A DNA stretch of 64,000 bases from Paenibacillus kribbensis (GTDB lineage Bacteria; Bacillota; Bacilli; Paenibacillales; Paenibacillaceae), in NCBI RefSeq assembly GCF_002240415.1, contig NZ_CP020028.1, positions 3,435,501 to 3,499,500 on the forward strand, in the 5' to 3' direction. The notes under the pieces are model-generated. The model did not search any database. It was not told the origin of the DNA and saw only the letters and a list, made by a program, of their open reading frames with translations. This document shows, piece after piece, positions 25,608-34,794 of the stretch. Positions within the stretch are counted from its first letter, which is position 1. The number at the start of each line of letters is the position of its first letter. The translations under genes and the position numbers were made by a program.

Positions 25608-27065
25608 TTACGCTTGTGCTGTAAAGGAACCTGTCCGATTCACATCATCTGCGCGTTGTTCTGCTGTCCAGTTGCGCAGCTCTTCTGCCATTTCGGCTAC
25701 CTTCAAAGCATCCTCGTTCTCTTCTCTACTTTGAGCTTTGGAACGCTGGTTGGATTGCTGTTGTTGATTAGCACCGGAGCCGCGGCCATCCTGATACATA
25801 TGGGAGGAAAGTGATTCATTATGTGTTACTTCCACCTTATCAACCTGAATGCCCTGGCTTTGCAGGCTGGTACGCAGCTGCGACATTTGCTGTTCCAGCA
25901 AATCTTTCGCTCCGCTATGCTCTGTCATGAATTGGGCGACCAGATGACCATTCTGCATCGTCAGCTTAACTTCCAGCTGACCCAGATGTTCCGGACGAAG
26001 CATGATCGTAGCTTCCGTTAAACCGGAATGCTTTACAATATCAAGCTTCTGCACTACAAATTCAGTCATTTCCTTGGCAAATTGTCGTACATGCACAACA
26101 GGTTGGGCCGGAGCCGAAGGTGCTGTTCCTTGCGTCTGTACCGAAAGCTGTCCTGCAGTCGTGATCACTGGAGTCTGATTGTCAGTTACTGCCGGGTCTG
26201 CTTGCTCAGTTGCATCTACGAATGTACTAGATTCATCCGTTGCAGTCGCTTTAACTGCAGATTGAACATGCAGATTAGTGGATGAACGTTGTCCTTCTGA
26301 GCCTTGTTGACTCGTTCCACCTTGACTCGCTTGCTGCTCAGGAGCAACAACCTGTTTGTCAGTAGAAGCTACTGTCAATGTCTGAGTACCATTAGCACGA
26401 TTTGCAGAAGGCTGAGCAGCTTGTGAATCTCCAGCATCAGCGAGTTCCACAGCTTTCATCACACCATTCCACTGCTCATCGGAAATAGTTCCCGTACCAG
26501 CTGTCACGCTTTGAAGCGATTGTAGCAGCTGTGTCACCTGGGACTTTTGTTCTCCTGAAGCCTGCTCTGCTACATTAGCAAGCTGTGACAAAGCGTCCTG
26601 CAATGCAAATCGAAGAGTAGCCGGATTAGCTGCCAAAGCCGTTAAGCCTGTTGCCTCTGTCGTTTCTCCACCATCTGTCTGTTGGTTAGCTCCGCCGCCT
26701 TGCAAAAACTGTTGAACTTGCTGAATCCATGATTGCAGAGCTGCAAGCAAAGCAGGATCAGAAGCTACCTGATCATCCAGCTGCTCAAGATTTTGCAGCA
26801 AAGGAGCCAATGTTTCGACAAGCGGCTCGGATGGAGCTTCCAGAGATTCTCCAGCTGCAATAAGTGGAAGTACCATAACTAATGGAGAACCGTTAGCATC
26901 TGCCCCGGCTGAGCCCGTTTGCCCGCCTGTCATCATTTGCGTAAGTGTTTGATTAAACGCACCGTTTGCTGCTCCAGCTGCTGCTGTATTCGTTGTTGAT
27001 GCTGACGTCGTGCTACCCGCTGTCTGACTGGAACCAAGAGATACACTTTGAGAAATAAGGGTCAT
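25608..27065 (-). CDS. fliK: Flagellar hook-length control protein FliK
   Basis: 485-aa molecular ruler that measures the hook and triggers the FlhB switch. The N-terminal two thirds are low-complexity and rich in Gln, Thr, Ser and Ala, as expected of a secreted extended ruler. The C-terminal Flg_hook domain (about 350-440) shows LTEATIMLRPEHLGQLEVKL, then GHLVAQFMTE and LRTSLQSQGIQVDKVEV. The ATG at 27065 follows AAAGGAGGTGA. It lies between a MotE-like gene and flgD. Confidence 0.94.
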   Translation of the reverse strand: MTLISQSVSLGSSQTAGSTTSASTTNTAAAGAANGAFNQTLTQMMTGGQTGSAGADANGSPLVMVLPLIAAGESLEAPSEPLVETLAPLLQNLEQLDDQVASDPALLAALQSWIQQVQQFLQGGGANQQTDGGETTEATGLTALAANPATLRFALQDALSQLANVAEQASGEQKSQVTQLLQSLQSVTAGTGTISDEQWNGVMKAVELADAGDSQAAQPSANRANGTQTLTVASTDKQVVAPEQQASQGGTSQQGSEGQRSSTNLHVQSAVKATATDESSTFVDATEQADPAVTDNQTPVITTAGQLSVQTQGTAPSAPAQPVVHVRQFAKEMTEFVVQKLDIVKHSGLTEATIMLRPEHLGQLEVKLTMQNGHLVAQFMTEHSGAKDLLEQQMSQLRTSLQSQGIQVDKVEVTHNESLSSHMYQDGRGSGANQQQQSNQRSKAQSREENEDALKVAEMAEELRNWTAEQRADDVNRTGSFTAQA

Positions 27066-27091
27066 TTATTTTTCACCTCCTTTCATGTACA

Positions 27092-28078
27092 TTACTTGCT
27101 GCCCATCAGCTTGTTCAAAATTTTTGCGGTCTGTCCTGCATCCTTGGCAGACATATTTTGCAGTAAAGAAGCACGTGTTGAATCATCTACTGTATTTAAT
27201 ATGTTTAACGCCTTGTCCGGACTGATTTTATAAGTTTGTAAAATAAGTTCAGCACCGCTTTTCTTGTCCATGGAAGCAAATGTGCTGCTGATTTGAGTGT
27301 TTTGCAAGCTTTTACTCGTCGATCCCGCTGTACTGCTTTGATCCTTTTTCAGACGGGACTGCAACGCAGCTACTGACAAATCCGTGGATGGTGTAATATT
27401 TTTCAGAGCCATGGTAATATCGGCTGCCTTTTTGGCATCCATCTTTTGCAGGATTTTCGCACTGTTTGCAGGGTCCATGTAGCTTAACAGTTGTACAGTT
27501 TCTTCCGTAGTCAGGTTTTCCATGATCGGTGCCGCCTTGCTTGCTGTCATTCCTTCATACATGGAAGCGAGATCCTTCGCCTGCTTTACATATGGATCTT
27601 CATTCGCTGTTCCGCTAGCAGTAGCACCTGCGGCTTGCGTGCCTGTCTGTCCCTGCTGACCGGCCTGTGTCTGTTGCATTTGCAGCGAATTGACTTGATT
27701 CTGCAGTTCTGTAACCTTTTTATCCTGGGCCGTTTTGGCAGCGGAAGCCTTTTTAAGCTCCTCCGTCTGTTTGGCCAAATCTGTCTTTAACTGCTGTATG
27801 GTTGCTTCAGAACTTTCAGACTGGGCCTTCTGATCTGCCTCTTTCGTCTGAGCAGCCTTATCTTTTGATTCAGGAAGCCAATTTTTCACAATTGGAATTT
27901 TGTTCCCCAATGAAATCATTTCGCTTCTGAAATCCATATTGAACAGTGTAAGCAGGACCCCGACCAGAACGATTGTGAAAACAATCGGAATCAGGAAAAA
28001 CATAAACCGTTCAAATCCCCCGCCTGATTCTTTTTCTAAATCCATATCCAGTTCATTATCTGCTAACTTCTGTGCCAT
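27092..28078 (-). CDS. MotE-like membrane protein with MgtE N-terminal-like repeats
   Basis: 328-aa protein at the ylxF position. It has a cytoplasmic N-terminus, one membrane helix (about 26-46), a coiled coil (about 85-135, LKTDLAKQTEELKKASAAK then KVTELQNQVNSLQ), a Gln/Gly/Thr linker, and a C-terminal region with two MgtE_N-like units (SMYEGMTASKAAPIMENLTTEE ... ILQKMDAKKAADIT and MDKKSGAELILQTYKISPDKA). MotE relatives couple to the stator or act as FliG-like scaffolds; the MgtE_N fold resembles FliG armadillo repeats. A role in motor function is inferred. Confidence 0.82.
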   Translation of the reverse strand: MAQKLADNELDMDLEKESGGGFERFMFFLIPIVFTIVLVGVLLTLFNMDFRSEMISLGNKIPIVKNWLPESKDKAAQTKEADQKAQSESSEATIQQLKTDLAKQTEELKKASAAKTAQDKKVTELQNQVNSLQMQQTQAGQQGQTGTQAAGATASGTANEDPYVKQAKDLASMYEGMTASKAAPIMENLTTEETVQLLSYMDPANSAKILQKMDAKKAADITMALKNITPSTDLSVAALQSRLKKDQSSTAGSTSKSLQNTQISSTFASMDKKSGAELILQTYKISPDKALNILNTVDDSTRASLLQNMSAKDAGQTAKILNKLMGSK

Positions 28079-28125
28079 CGTCTTCCTCCTCAGGCAGCTG
28101 ATATGCTTATCCTGTGACTTTCCGC

Positions 28126-28569
28126 TTACCGGGCTTTCATGGCAAATCGCACGGAAGCCATTTCATCCAGCTCGTTCTGCTCGCGCAGGAGCATTTCCTG
28201 TTGGAATTTCACGTTGGCCTTCTCTCTCGCTTTCAGCCAAACCTGTTCATCCAGCATTTTATCGGTCAAAACGGTTTGTTTGCTTTGCACATTTTGCTGC
28301 GCATATTGAACGTCTTTATGCTTGCGTGTAATACATTGGTCCAGATGATTAACATAAGCTTGTAATTCCTGAATAGTAGAGAGTGGCGCGCAATCCTCGG
28401 CAGCCTTTTGAATGGCTGATATGACCCGATTCCTTTCGCCTACAAGCTGTAACAACGTCTGCTCTTCAGCCTGCAATTGTCCAACAGCACTGGAAAGCAA
28501 CCATTCGGCCTGTGACTTTTCGTTCGTTTTCAAGTCTACAACTTTCTGAAAGGAATACTGAAATCTCAT
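28126..28569 (-). CDS. fliJ: Flagellar export chaperone FliJ
   Basis: 147-aa, almost wholly coiled-coil protein beginning MRFQYSFQKVVDLKTNEKSQ. FliJ links the FliI ATPase to the FlhA gate and recycles chaperones. It lies 10 nt after fliI, the invariant position. Sequence is weakly conserved in this family, so the call rests on coiled coil, length and context. Confidence 0.92.
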   Translation of the reverse strand: MRFQYSFQKVVDLKTNEKSQAEWLLSSAVGQLQAEEQTLLQLVGERNRVISAIQKAAEDCAPLSTIQELQAYVNHLDQCITRKHKDVQYAQQNVQSKQTVLTDKMLDEQVWLKAREKANVKFQQEMLLREQNELDEMASVRFAMKAR

Positions 28570-28579
28570 CGTTCAACCT

Positions 28580-29899
28580 TCATCTCCTCGTAAATTCAGA
28601 AATCAAACGTTCCCGTACCTCATCCAGCTCAGTCTTTTCATCTGTTCTTTGTCTTGTAAAATCCCATATATCCCGTATGCGCTCTATGGATTCGTCAATT
28701 TCTGCATTTGAACCCTGCTGATAGGCCCCAATGTTAATCAGGTCCTCCGAATTTTTGTAAATGGCCATCAAACGCTTAATGTTCTCGGCAGCTTCAATCT
28801 GATCACGCGGTGAAATGTCCTTCATGACCCGACTTATGCTCGCTAACACATCAATTGCAGGAAAATGCCCTTTGTGAGCAATCCCCCGGTTCAATACAAT
28901 ATGTCCATCCAAAATTCCGCGCACCGCATCCGCGATGGGCTCGTTCATGTCGTCACCATCGACCAGCACTGTATAAAAGGCAGTTATGGAGCCGGTAGGC
29001 CCCGTTCCTGCACGCTCCAACAGCTTCGGTAAGCTGGCAAACACGGAAGGGGTGTAACCTCTCATTGCTGGCGGCTCCCCTATGGCCAGTCCTACTTCAC
29101 GCTGAGCCATAGCATACCGGGTAACGGAGTCCATCATCAGCATGACGTTCAACCCGCGATCCCGAAAATACTCTGCGATCGTCGTCGCAATGAGTGCACC
29201 CTTAATGCGAATCAATGCAGGCTGGTCGGAAGTAGCCACAATGACTACAGAACGTTCGAGACCCTCCGGGCCCAAGTCCCGTTCGATAAAGTCCAGTACC
29301 TCGCGTCCACGTTCTCCGATCAGCGCAATTACGTTGACATCGGCCTCCGTATTACGTGCAATCATTCCCATCAGGGTACTCTTGCCTACACCAGATCCTG
29401 CAAAAATACCAACCCGTTGTCCTTTACCAATGGTTAGCAATCCATCGATAGCCCGCACTCCGATGCTGATCGGTTCCTGCACACGCGGACGATTCAGCGG
29501 ATTGGAAGGAATATTGAAGGTCGAATATCTCGCCATTCTCGAAGGAATCAACGAACCATCCAGCGGCTGACCCAGACCGTCCAGCACTTTGCCTAACAGC
29601 TCTGATCCTACCTGCACATTGAGTGGTTTCCCGGTTCCTACGACATCACAACCGGGACCAATGGATTGTAATTCTCCCAGCGGCATCAGAAGTACCTTGT
29701 TGTCTCTGAAGCCCACAACCTCCGCCTGCAGTGGTTTGGCCGTTTTGCCCGGATAAATGTAACAAACGTCCCCAATGCTGGCATCCGGACCTTCCGATTC
29801 CACCATCAAACCGATAACCTGTGTAACCTTGCCGTTTACCCGAACCGGGTCCAGCTGTCGCAAATGATCCATGTAGCGCTGTGCATTAAGCCCCTTCAT
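28580..29899 (-). CDS. fliI: Flagellum-specific ATPase FliI
   Basis: F1-beta-like ATPase that energises the flagellar export apparatus. Walker A GSGVGKSTLMG, Walker B region VMLMMDSVTRYAMAQREVGLAIGEPPAMRGYTPSVFA and the end YQQGSNAEIDESIE are intact. I chose the ATG at 29899 (MKGLNAQRYMDHL, 439 aa) because GAGGAG lies 7 nt upstream; seven extra codons upstream are open but unsupported. The gene overlaps the fliH end by 14 nt. Confidence 0.96.
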   Translation of the reverse strand: MKGLNAQRYMDHLRQLDPVRVNGKVTQVIGLMVESEGPDASIGDVCYIYPGKTAKPLQAEVVGFRDNKVLLMPLGELQSIGPGCDVVGTGKPLNVQVGSELLGKVLDGLGQPLDGSLIPSRMARYSTFNIPSNPLNRPRVQEPISIGVRAIDGLLTIGKGQRVGIFAGSGVGKSTLMGMIARNTEADVNVIALIGERGREVLDFIERDLGPEGLERSVVIVATSDQPALIRIKGALIATTIAEYFRDRGLNVMLMMDSVTRYAMAQREVGLAIGEPPAMRGYTPSVFASLPKLLERAGTGPTGSITAFYTVLVDGDDMNEPIADAVRGILDGHIVLNRGIAHKGHFPAIDVLASISRVMKDISPRDQIEAAENIKRLMAIYKNSEDLINIGAYQQGSNAEIDESIERIRDIWDFTRQRTDEKTELDEVRERLISEFTRR

Positions 29900-30722
29900 G
29901 TCTTCGCTCCTCATTCTCATGTGCCAGACGCAGCAGTTCTTTTTTGATTTCCGCTAATTGCGTATCAACTCGTGCATCCACGCTTCCAAAGGAAGAACGG
30001 ATCACACAACCGCGATCTTTCACGGTACCATCAGGAATAATTTGCAGTTCTGCCTGTGAATCAACAGTTAATGACAGTTCTTCGCGCGCGCCTTGCACAA
30101 ATGCGAAATGCTGAGGCGACACACACAACGTGATAGTTCCTTTTTCCCGCTTGCGAGCCAAATTTTTGCGAATGAGCTCGATCGTATATTCCGGCTCAAG
30201 ACTAAGCTGCTTTTCAATGACTTTCTCAGCAATAGCGCTACTCAATTCGACCAAAAACGGCTCAGCTTCCTGAATCAGCTGCTCTTTAATCTCATAAGCC
30301 TGACGCAGAATTTCCTGTGCTTCTTCCATCATCTGCTCCGATTTTGTCTGGAGCTCTGCCTCAGCCAGCTTCTGACCTTCTTCATAGCCTTGCTGGAAGC
30401 CATCGGCTTTTAACGACTGGGTTAATTGATCGTCATTCTCACGTCGTTCCTGCCACCAGTCTTCAATCTGCTGCTGTGCTTCCTGAAGCATCCGTTCCGC
30501 TTCTTCAGCCGCCTCACGAACCTGCCGTTCGGCAAAATCCTTGGCATCATTCAGCATTTCATCCCGGAGCCGCTCAGCCTCATAATCTCTTTGGGGCTCC
30601 GGCTCCATATATTCAGTTGTGACTTCCTCGTCCGTCGTTTCTGGCGCATATGCATGTGCCACATCAATCGTTTTCAAAGCCTCTACAGGCACATATTGGA
30701 AAGATTTGATCAAGTTAGACAA
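29886..30722 (-). CDS. fliH: Flagellar export regulator FliH
   Basis: Stator-like regulator of FliI. The 278 aa show an acidic N-terminus, a long charged coiled coil (about 50-150) and a C-terminal domain (SAIAEKVIEKQLSLEPEYTIELIRKNLARK, then LCVSPQHFAFV) as in FliH/YscL. The start is the TTG at 30722 (MSNLIKSFQYVPVEAL), 9 nt after GGAGGAG. An ATG three codons upstream touches the binding site directly and is less likely. It overlaps fliG by 8 nt. Confidence 0.93.
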   Translation of the reverse strand: MSNLIKSFQYVPVEALKTIDVAHAYAPETTDEEVTTEYMEPEPQRDYEAERLRDEMLNDAKDFAERQVREAAEEAERMLQEAQQQIEDWWQERRENDDQLTQSLKADGFQQGYEEGQKLAEAELQTKSEQMMEEAQEILRQAYEIKEQLIQEAEPFLVELSSAIAEKVIEKQLSLEPEYTIELIRKNLARKREKGTITLCVSPQHFAFVQGAREELSLTVDSQAELQIIPDGTVKDRGCVIRSSFGSVDARVDTQLAEIKKELLRLAHENEERRHEGA

Positions 30723-31731
30723 TGATGTCATCTCCTCCGCCGCGTGCGATTATAATCTCACCGGCCTCTTCCAATCTGCGGATCGTGGATACGATACGTG
30801 TCTGTGCTTCTTCCACATCACGCAGCCGCACCGGTCCCATGTACTCCATTTCCTCTTTGAAGGTCTCTGCCATACGTTTCGACATATTTCGGAAAATCAC
30901 ATCGCGTACTTCTTCACTGGATACTTTAAGCGCCAACTGCAAATCCGAGTTGTCGATATCGCGGATAATGCGTTGAATGGAACGATTGTCGATATTGACA
31001 ATATCCTCGAATACGAACATTCTCTTCTTGATTTCCTCAGCCAGTTCAGGGTCCTGAATTTCAAGCGAGTCGAGAATGGTACGCTCGGTTCCGCGGTCTA
31101 CGCCATTCAGAATTTGAACAATGGACTCGATACCGCCTGCATTCGTGTAATCCTGTGTTACGGTTGCTGACAGCTTTTGTTCCAGCACACGTTCCACTTG
31201 TGAAATAACTTCCGGAGATGTGCTATCCATGACAGCAACACGCCGGGCCACATCTGCCTGCTTCTCCTGTGGCAGGGACGACAGAATAACCGCCGCCTGC
31301 TCGAATTGCAAGTACGAAAGCACGAGAGCAATCGTCTGTGGATTCTCATTTTGTATAAAATTCAAAATCTGGTTTGGATCAGCTTTGCGGGCAAAATCGA
31401 ATGGTCTTACCTGTAGCGTTGCCGTCAGGCGGTTAATGACTTCGACCGCTTTTTGCGATCCGAGCGCTTTTTCCAATATTTCTTTCGCGTAATTGATACC
31501 GCCTTGGGAAATGTACTCCTGAGCCAGACAAATTTGATGAAATTCGGCCATAATGGAGTCTTTTTCAACGGCATCGACCTTTCGCACATTGGCAATTTCC
31601 AATGTAAGTTGCTCGATCTCCTCATCACGCAAATGTTTGAATATTTGAGCAGATACTTCTGGCCCCATTGTGATCAGAAGAATAGCTGCTTTCTGTCTTC
31701 CCGTTAAACCTTGACTGCTTGCCTTTGCCAA
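30715..31731 (-). CDS. fliG: Flagellar motor switch protein FliG
   Basis: Rotor protein that contacts the stator and bridges the MS ring and C ring. The 338 aa include the N-terminal FliF-binding part (LTGRQKAAILLITMGPEVSAQIFKHL), the EHPQ-like ENPQTIALVLSYL, and the C-terminal torque helix with charged residues (FVFEDIVNIDNRSIQRIIRDID). The start is TTG at 31731 (MAKASSQGL), 8 nt after AGAGG. A GTG nine bases upstream is closer to the site than usual. It follows fliF by 11 nt. Confidence 0.96.
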   Translation of the reverse strand: MAKASSQGLTGRQKAAILLITMGPEVSAQIFKHLRDEEIEQLTLEIANVRKVDAVEKDSIMAEFHQICLAQEYISQGGINYAKEILEKALGSQKAVEVINRLTATLQVRPFDFARKADPNQILNFIQNENPQTIALVLSYLQFEQAAVILSSLPQEKQADVARRVAVMDSTSPEVISQVERVLEQKLSATVTQDYTNAGGIESIVQILNGVDRGTERTILDSLEIQDPELAEEIKKRMFVFEDIVNIDNRSIQRIIRDIDNSDLQLALKVSSEEVRDVIFRNMSKRMAETFKEEMEYMGPVRLRDVEEAQTRIVSTIRRLEEAGEIIIARGGGDDIIV

Positions 31732-31742
31732 TGAACTCACCT

Positions 31743-33326
31743 CTATTCGTCAGCCAGCCATGTACGAAGCAGATTGACGAATTCGTCGGGTTTCTTTTTC
31801 GCCAGACTTTCAAGCTGTTTACGCACTTGGCTTTCATTTGTCACACTTTCCATGGTAATAGACGGGAACTCCGTCGGCGTTGGCATGAGTTCCAAATCTT
31901 CCTCTAGATCTTCTTCCTGTTTACGACGACGACGCACGATCAGGAAGATTGCACCCGCCAACAATGCCAGGACTGCAGCTCCGATGCCCCAAACCCACGG
32001 ATTGGAAGCCGAGAAGAATGTGTTGGTGTTCGCTGGCGCCGGGACAGTTTGAGAGAAAACTGAAACCTTTTTGGCCAAATCAGCGTCTGTAAAGGTAGTA
32101 CCGGAATTCGCCAACGAAGCTCTTACAATATTAACCAAGATATTTTGAATTGCTGTCTGAGTTGCAGTATCCAACGTTTGTTGTCCTGTTGGTGGTTCAA
32201 CCGCCACATTAATGGTTAAATCTTTTACAACGTACGGACTTTGGATAATATCTCTCGCAATTCGGTTAACTTCGTAGTTAATTGTACTCGAGCTCTTATC
32301 TGAGCTGGTGTTGCCGGAATTGGCTCCTCCAGGGTAACCTGGAATATCCTGCGTTCCTGTTCCTGCAACTCCTCCGGTTTGTCCACTGCTGCCCGTATAG
32401 CTTTCCTGAATTTGTTGAGCACTGATTTCAATGCCCTTCATTTTCGCCTGGTCAACAGGTGTGACCATTTGTTCCTTAGATGTTACTTTGTCAAAATTCA
32501 GCTGGGACATGACCAGTACATTCACCTTGTCATCCCCAACAATTTTCGACAAAAATTGTTGAACATTATTCCTTACATCGCTCTCAAACTTCTTCTGTAG
32601 AGCCATGTTTTCCTGAACACCACTAGTGAGTCCTCCTTGGCCGCCCTTGGCTGTTGGAATCAACTCATATTCCTTATTGGTGATTGTAATGTTCTCCACT
32701 GGCAAATTCGGCACAGCCGTTTTCACCAGATTAAAGTAGCCATCAATGGCTTGTTGATTTGGCGTGAAGCCAGGTTCAAATTCCATTTGCACTGAAGCAG
32801 AGGCTTTGTCCTTCTCTTCAAGGCCGGCAAAAATGTTTTCCTTCGGCATATTAATGACAACTTTAGAGCTTTGGACACCATCCATCCGTTCCAACAGCTG
32901 CTGTACTTCGCCATTCAATGCGTTATTATACTTCACATTGAACTCGTTCTCCGTCATACCAATTGCCGAGGAAGACTGGTCAAAAGCACTCATGCCGATT
33001 GAGCCCTTTTGAATCAGGCCTTGAGACCCAACGTCTACCTTTGCCTTATCCGCACTTGCAGTTGGGACTGAGATTTGCGTCCCACCAGCGTTGAGCTGAT
33101 ACGGTATACCCGCTGAATCGAGATATTTAATGACTCCGGCAGCATCGTTTGCATTCAAGTCCCGGAAAGCCACTTCATACTCGGTTTTAGTAAACTGCAT
33201 CGTTAGCACTACAATTGCAATAATAATGAATGCTAATGTCGAAACAAGTAGTATCTTCTGTTTTTTGCTGAAATTATTCCAATACCCGGCAATTTTATCC
33301 CGATATTGGGCGATTCTCTCGTTCAC
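31743..33326 (-). CDS. fliF: Flagellar MS-ring protein FliF
   Basis: Forms the membrane ring on which the motor is built. The 527 aa have two membrane helices (about 25-44 and 440-460). The periplasmic-side YscJ-like domains lie between (YEVAFRDLNANDAAGVIKYLDSAGIPYQL, then NVKYNNALNGEVQQLLERMDGVQSSKVVI). A Gly/Ser/Thr linker (about 310-350) and a C-terminal FliG-binding tail (EFVNLLRTWLADE) complete it. The start is GTG at 33326. Length and order after fliE are standard. Confidence 0.97.
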   Translation of the reverse strand: MNERIAQYRDKIAGYWNNFSKKQKILLVSTLAFIIIAIVVLTMQFTKTEYEVAFRDLNANDAAGVIKYLDSAGIPYQLNAGGTQISVPTASADKAKVDVGSQGLIQKGSIGMSAFDQSSSAIGMTENEFNVKYNNALNGEVQQLLERMDGVQSSKVVINMPKENIFAGLEEKDKASASVQMEFEPGFTPNQQAIDGYFNLVKTAVPNLPVENITITNKEYELIPTAKGGQGGLTSGVQENMALQKKFESDVRNNVQQFLSKIVGDDKVNVLVMSQLNFDKVTSKEQMVTPVDQAKMKGIEISAQQIQESYTGSSGQTGGVAGTGTQDIPGYPGGANSGNTSSDKSSSTINYEVNRIARDIIQSPYVVKDLTINVAVEPPTGQQTLDTATQTAIQNILVNIVRASLANSGTTFTDADLAKKVSVFSQTVPAPANTNTFFSASNPWVWGIGAAVLALLAGAIFLIVRRRRKQEEDLEEDLELMPTPTEFPSITMESVTNESQVRKQLESLAKKKPDEFVNLLRTWLADE

Positions 33327-33361
33327 TCCGTCACCCCATCCGAAACTTTGCTAGACCCTCT

Positions 33362-33676
33362 TTACATCTGTGTACGCATGATCTCCTGATAGGCTTCGAT
33401 CGCTTTGTTTCGGACCTGTGTCGTAAGCTGCAGGGAAAGCAGTGCTTGCTGAGAAGTGATCATGACTTGATCCACATCAACTTTGCCTGCCATGAATTGG
33501 TCGGACATCTGGTGTGTAGCGGCTTCCTGCTGCCCTACTTCATTGAGAGCATCCTTCAGGAAAGAACCAAAATCCTTTAAGGATTCGGAAGGTGTCGCTT
33601 TCGTCAACTCATTGTTAGGCGATTGAATCTGCTGTATTACCGGTGTCTGTACATTAAACATGGCGTTTTGAATCAT
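33362..33676 (-). CDS. fliE: Flagellar hook-basal body protein FliE
   Basis: 104-aa protein joining the MS ring to the rod. The C-terminal motif is clear: FLKDALNEVGQQEAATHQMSDQFMAGKVDVDQVMITSQQALLSLQLTTQVRNKAIEAYQEIMRTQM read as consecutive segments. It lies between flgC (39 nt) and fliF (35 nt). Confidence 0.96.
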   Translation of the reverse strand: MIQNAMFNVQTPVIQQIQSPNNELTKATPSESLKDFGSFLKDALNEVGQQEAATHQMSDQFMAGKVDVDQVMITSQQALLSLQLTTQVRNKAIEAYQEIMRTQM

Positions 33677-33715
33677 GCTTTACTCTCCCTATTCAATAGT
33701 TAGTAGTCCTGGAAC

Positions 33716-34168
33716 TTAGCGACCGATTTCAAGCGCTTTGGAAACCATCGCTTTTGATGCATTCAGAGCTGTTACATTGGCTTCGTACGAGCGTGTTGCA
33801 GAAATCATGTCAACCATTTCTTTCATAATGTCTACATTAGGCATATATACATAACCATCTTTATCAGCGTCCGGGTGACCCGGATTGTACACAGGCTTCA
33901 AAGGTGACTGATCTTCCTGAATTTGCGCAACCTTGACGCCAGCGGAACCCGTACCATTTCCTTCCATTTGAGCTTTCAAAACATCGGCAAAGCCAGATTG
34001 GTTCGGCTCCAAAACAACCGTTTTTCTCCGATATGGAATTGCTTGTCCATTCTCCACTTTGGCCCGAGTTGTCTCTGCGTTCGCGATGTTACTTGATATA
34101 ACATCCATCCGCAACCGTTGGGCCGTAAGTGCAGATGCGCTAATATCAAAGCCGTTGTTAATCTTCAC
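33716..34168 (-). CDS. flgC: Flagellar proximal rod protein FlgC
   Basis: 150-aa rod protein with the N-terminal FDISASALTAQRLRMDVISS, then NIANAETTRA, and the C-terminal MPNVDIMKEMVDMISATRSYEANVTALNASK, which are diagnostic of FlgC. It lies 6 nt after flgB. Confidence 0.97.
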   Translation of the reverse strand: MKINNGFDISASALTAQRLRMDVISSNIANAETTRAKVENGQAIPYRRKTVVLEPNQSGFADVLKAQMEGNGTGSAGVKVAQIQEDQSPLKPVYNPGHPDADKDGYVYMPNVDIMKEMVDMISATRSYEANVTALNASKAMVSKALEIGR

Positions 34169-34174
34169 CTAATC

Positions 34175-34582
34175 CTATCTCCCTTCTACCGCTGTTCTCA
34201 TCATTTTGATACGTTCATTAATTTCTTGGATGTAGGCATTATATCTTAGTTGATTTTCAGCCATAAGACTCATTTCTCTGTCGACATCGACGTTGTTCAT
34301 ATTATTGTTCATGACTGAGTACCCATCTTTGGTGACCATAGCGTCCGGAATAGAGTTCACAGGTCCTATTTGAAAATGTCTTGCATTGGTAACTTTTCCA
34401 CGCAGTGGCGTTACATCACCGTCCATTTGCTGCTGAAGCAATTCTTCAAATGAAACCTCCGAACGCTTAAAATACGGGGTATCCACATTGGAAATGTTGT
34501 TGGCTATCACACGTTGTCTCGTATTGGCCGCCTGAACACCTGCCTGAAGCTTTTGAAAGCTAATATCACCCAGCAGATTCAT
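34175..34582 (-). CDS. flgB: Flagellar proximal rod protein FlgB
   Basis: 135-aa rod protein and first gene of the fla/che operon. N-terminal ANTRQRVIANNISNVDTPYFKRSEVSFEE and C-terminal MNNVDVDREMSLMAENQLRYNAYIQ are typical. GGGAGGAG precedes the ATG. The upstream 408-nt gap contains the previous operon's terminator and presumably the operon promoter. Confidence 0.97.
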   Translation of the reverse strand: MNLLGDISFQKLQAGVQAANTRQRVIANNISNVDTPYFKRSEVSFEELLQQQMDGDVTPLRGKVTNARHFQIGPVNSIPDAMVTKDGYSVMNNNMNNVDVDREMSLMAENQLRYNAYIQEINERIKMMRTAVEGR

Positions 34583-34667
34583 TTAGCTCCTCCCTTCCAG
34601 CGTCTACTCCAAAGTAAGATTCAATAAAACAAGATTTTTCACTTTTTTTCGACAATTTAATTTCATA

Positions 34668-34673
34668 ATTATA
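34668..34673 (-). promoter_or_regulatory. Possible -10 box of the fla/che operon
   Basis: TATAAT on the minus strand, 85 nt upstream of the flgB ATG, in an AT-rich stretch. No good -35 hexamer lies 16-18 nt upstream, so activity may need an activator, or this may be a chance match. Confidence 0.25.
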
Positions 34674-34756
34674 CATTTCTCTTAGGTCTTAAGTAGAAAA
34701 TAATTGCTTTCTGTCATATATTCTAAGTTTCGTAGAGTTGGGACCTAATTACAATA

Positions 34757-34794
34757 AGAAAAAAGCCCTATCTTTTTTAAAAAAGAGGGCTTTA
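34757..34794 (-). terminator. Terminator downstream of hslU
   Basis: Minus-strand stem AAAGCCCTCTTTTTT paired with AAAAAAGATAGGGCTTT (2-nt bulge), followed by TTTTTTCTTATTG. It separates the hslVU transcript from the fla/che operon. It lies about 200 nt past the hslU stop, leaving a long untranslated tail. Confidence 0.75.

Noticed and set aside
34583..34760. SigD promoter in front of flgB
   Set aside because: A TAAA is present, but the segment 15 nt downstream reads GAAAAATC, a poor match to GCCGATAT; support is too weak to list as a feature.
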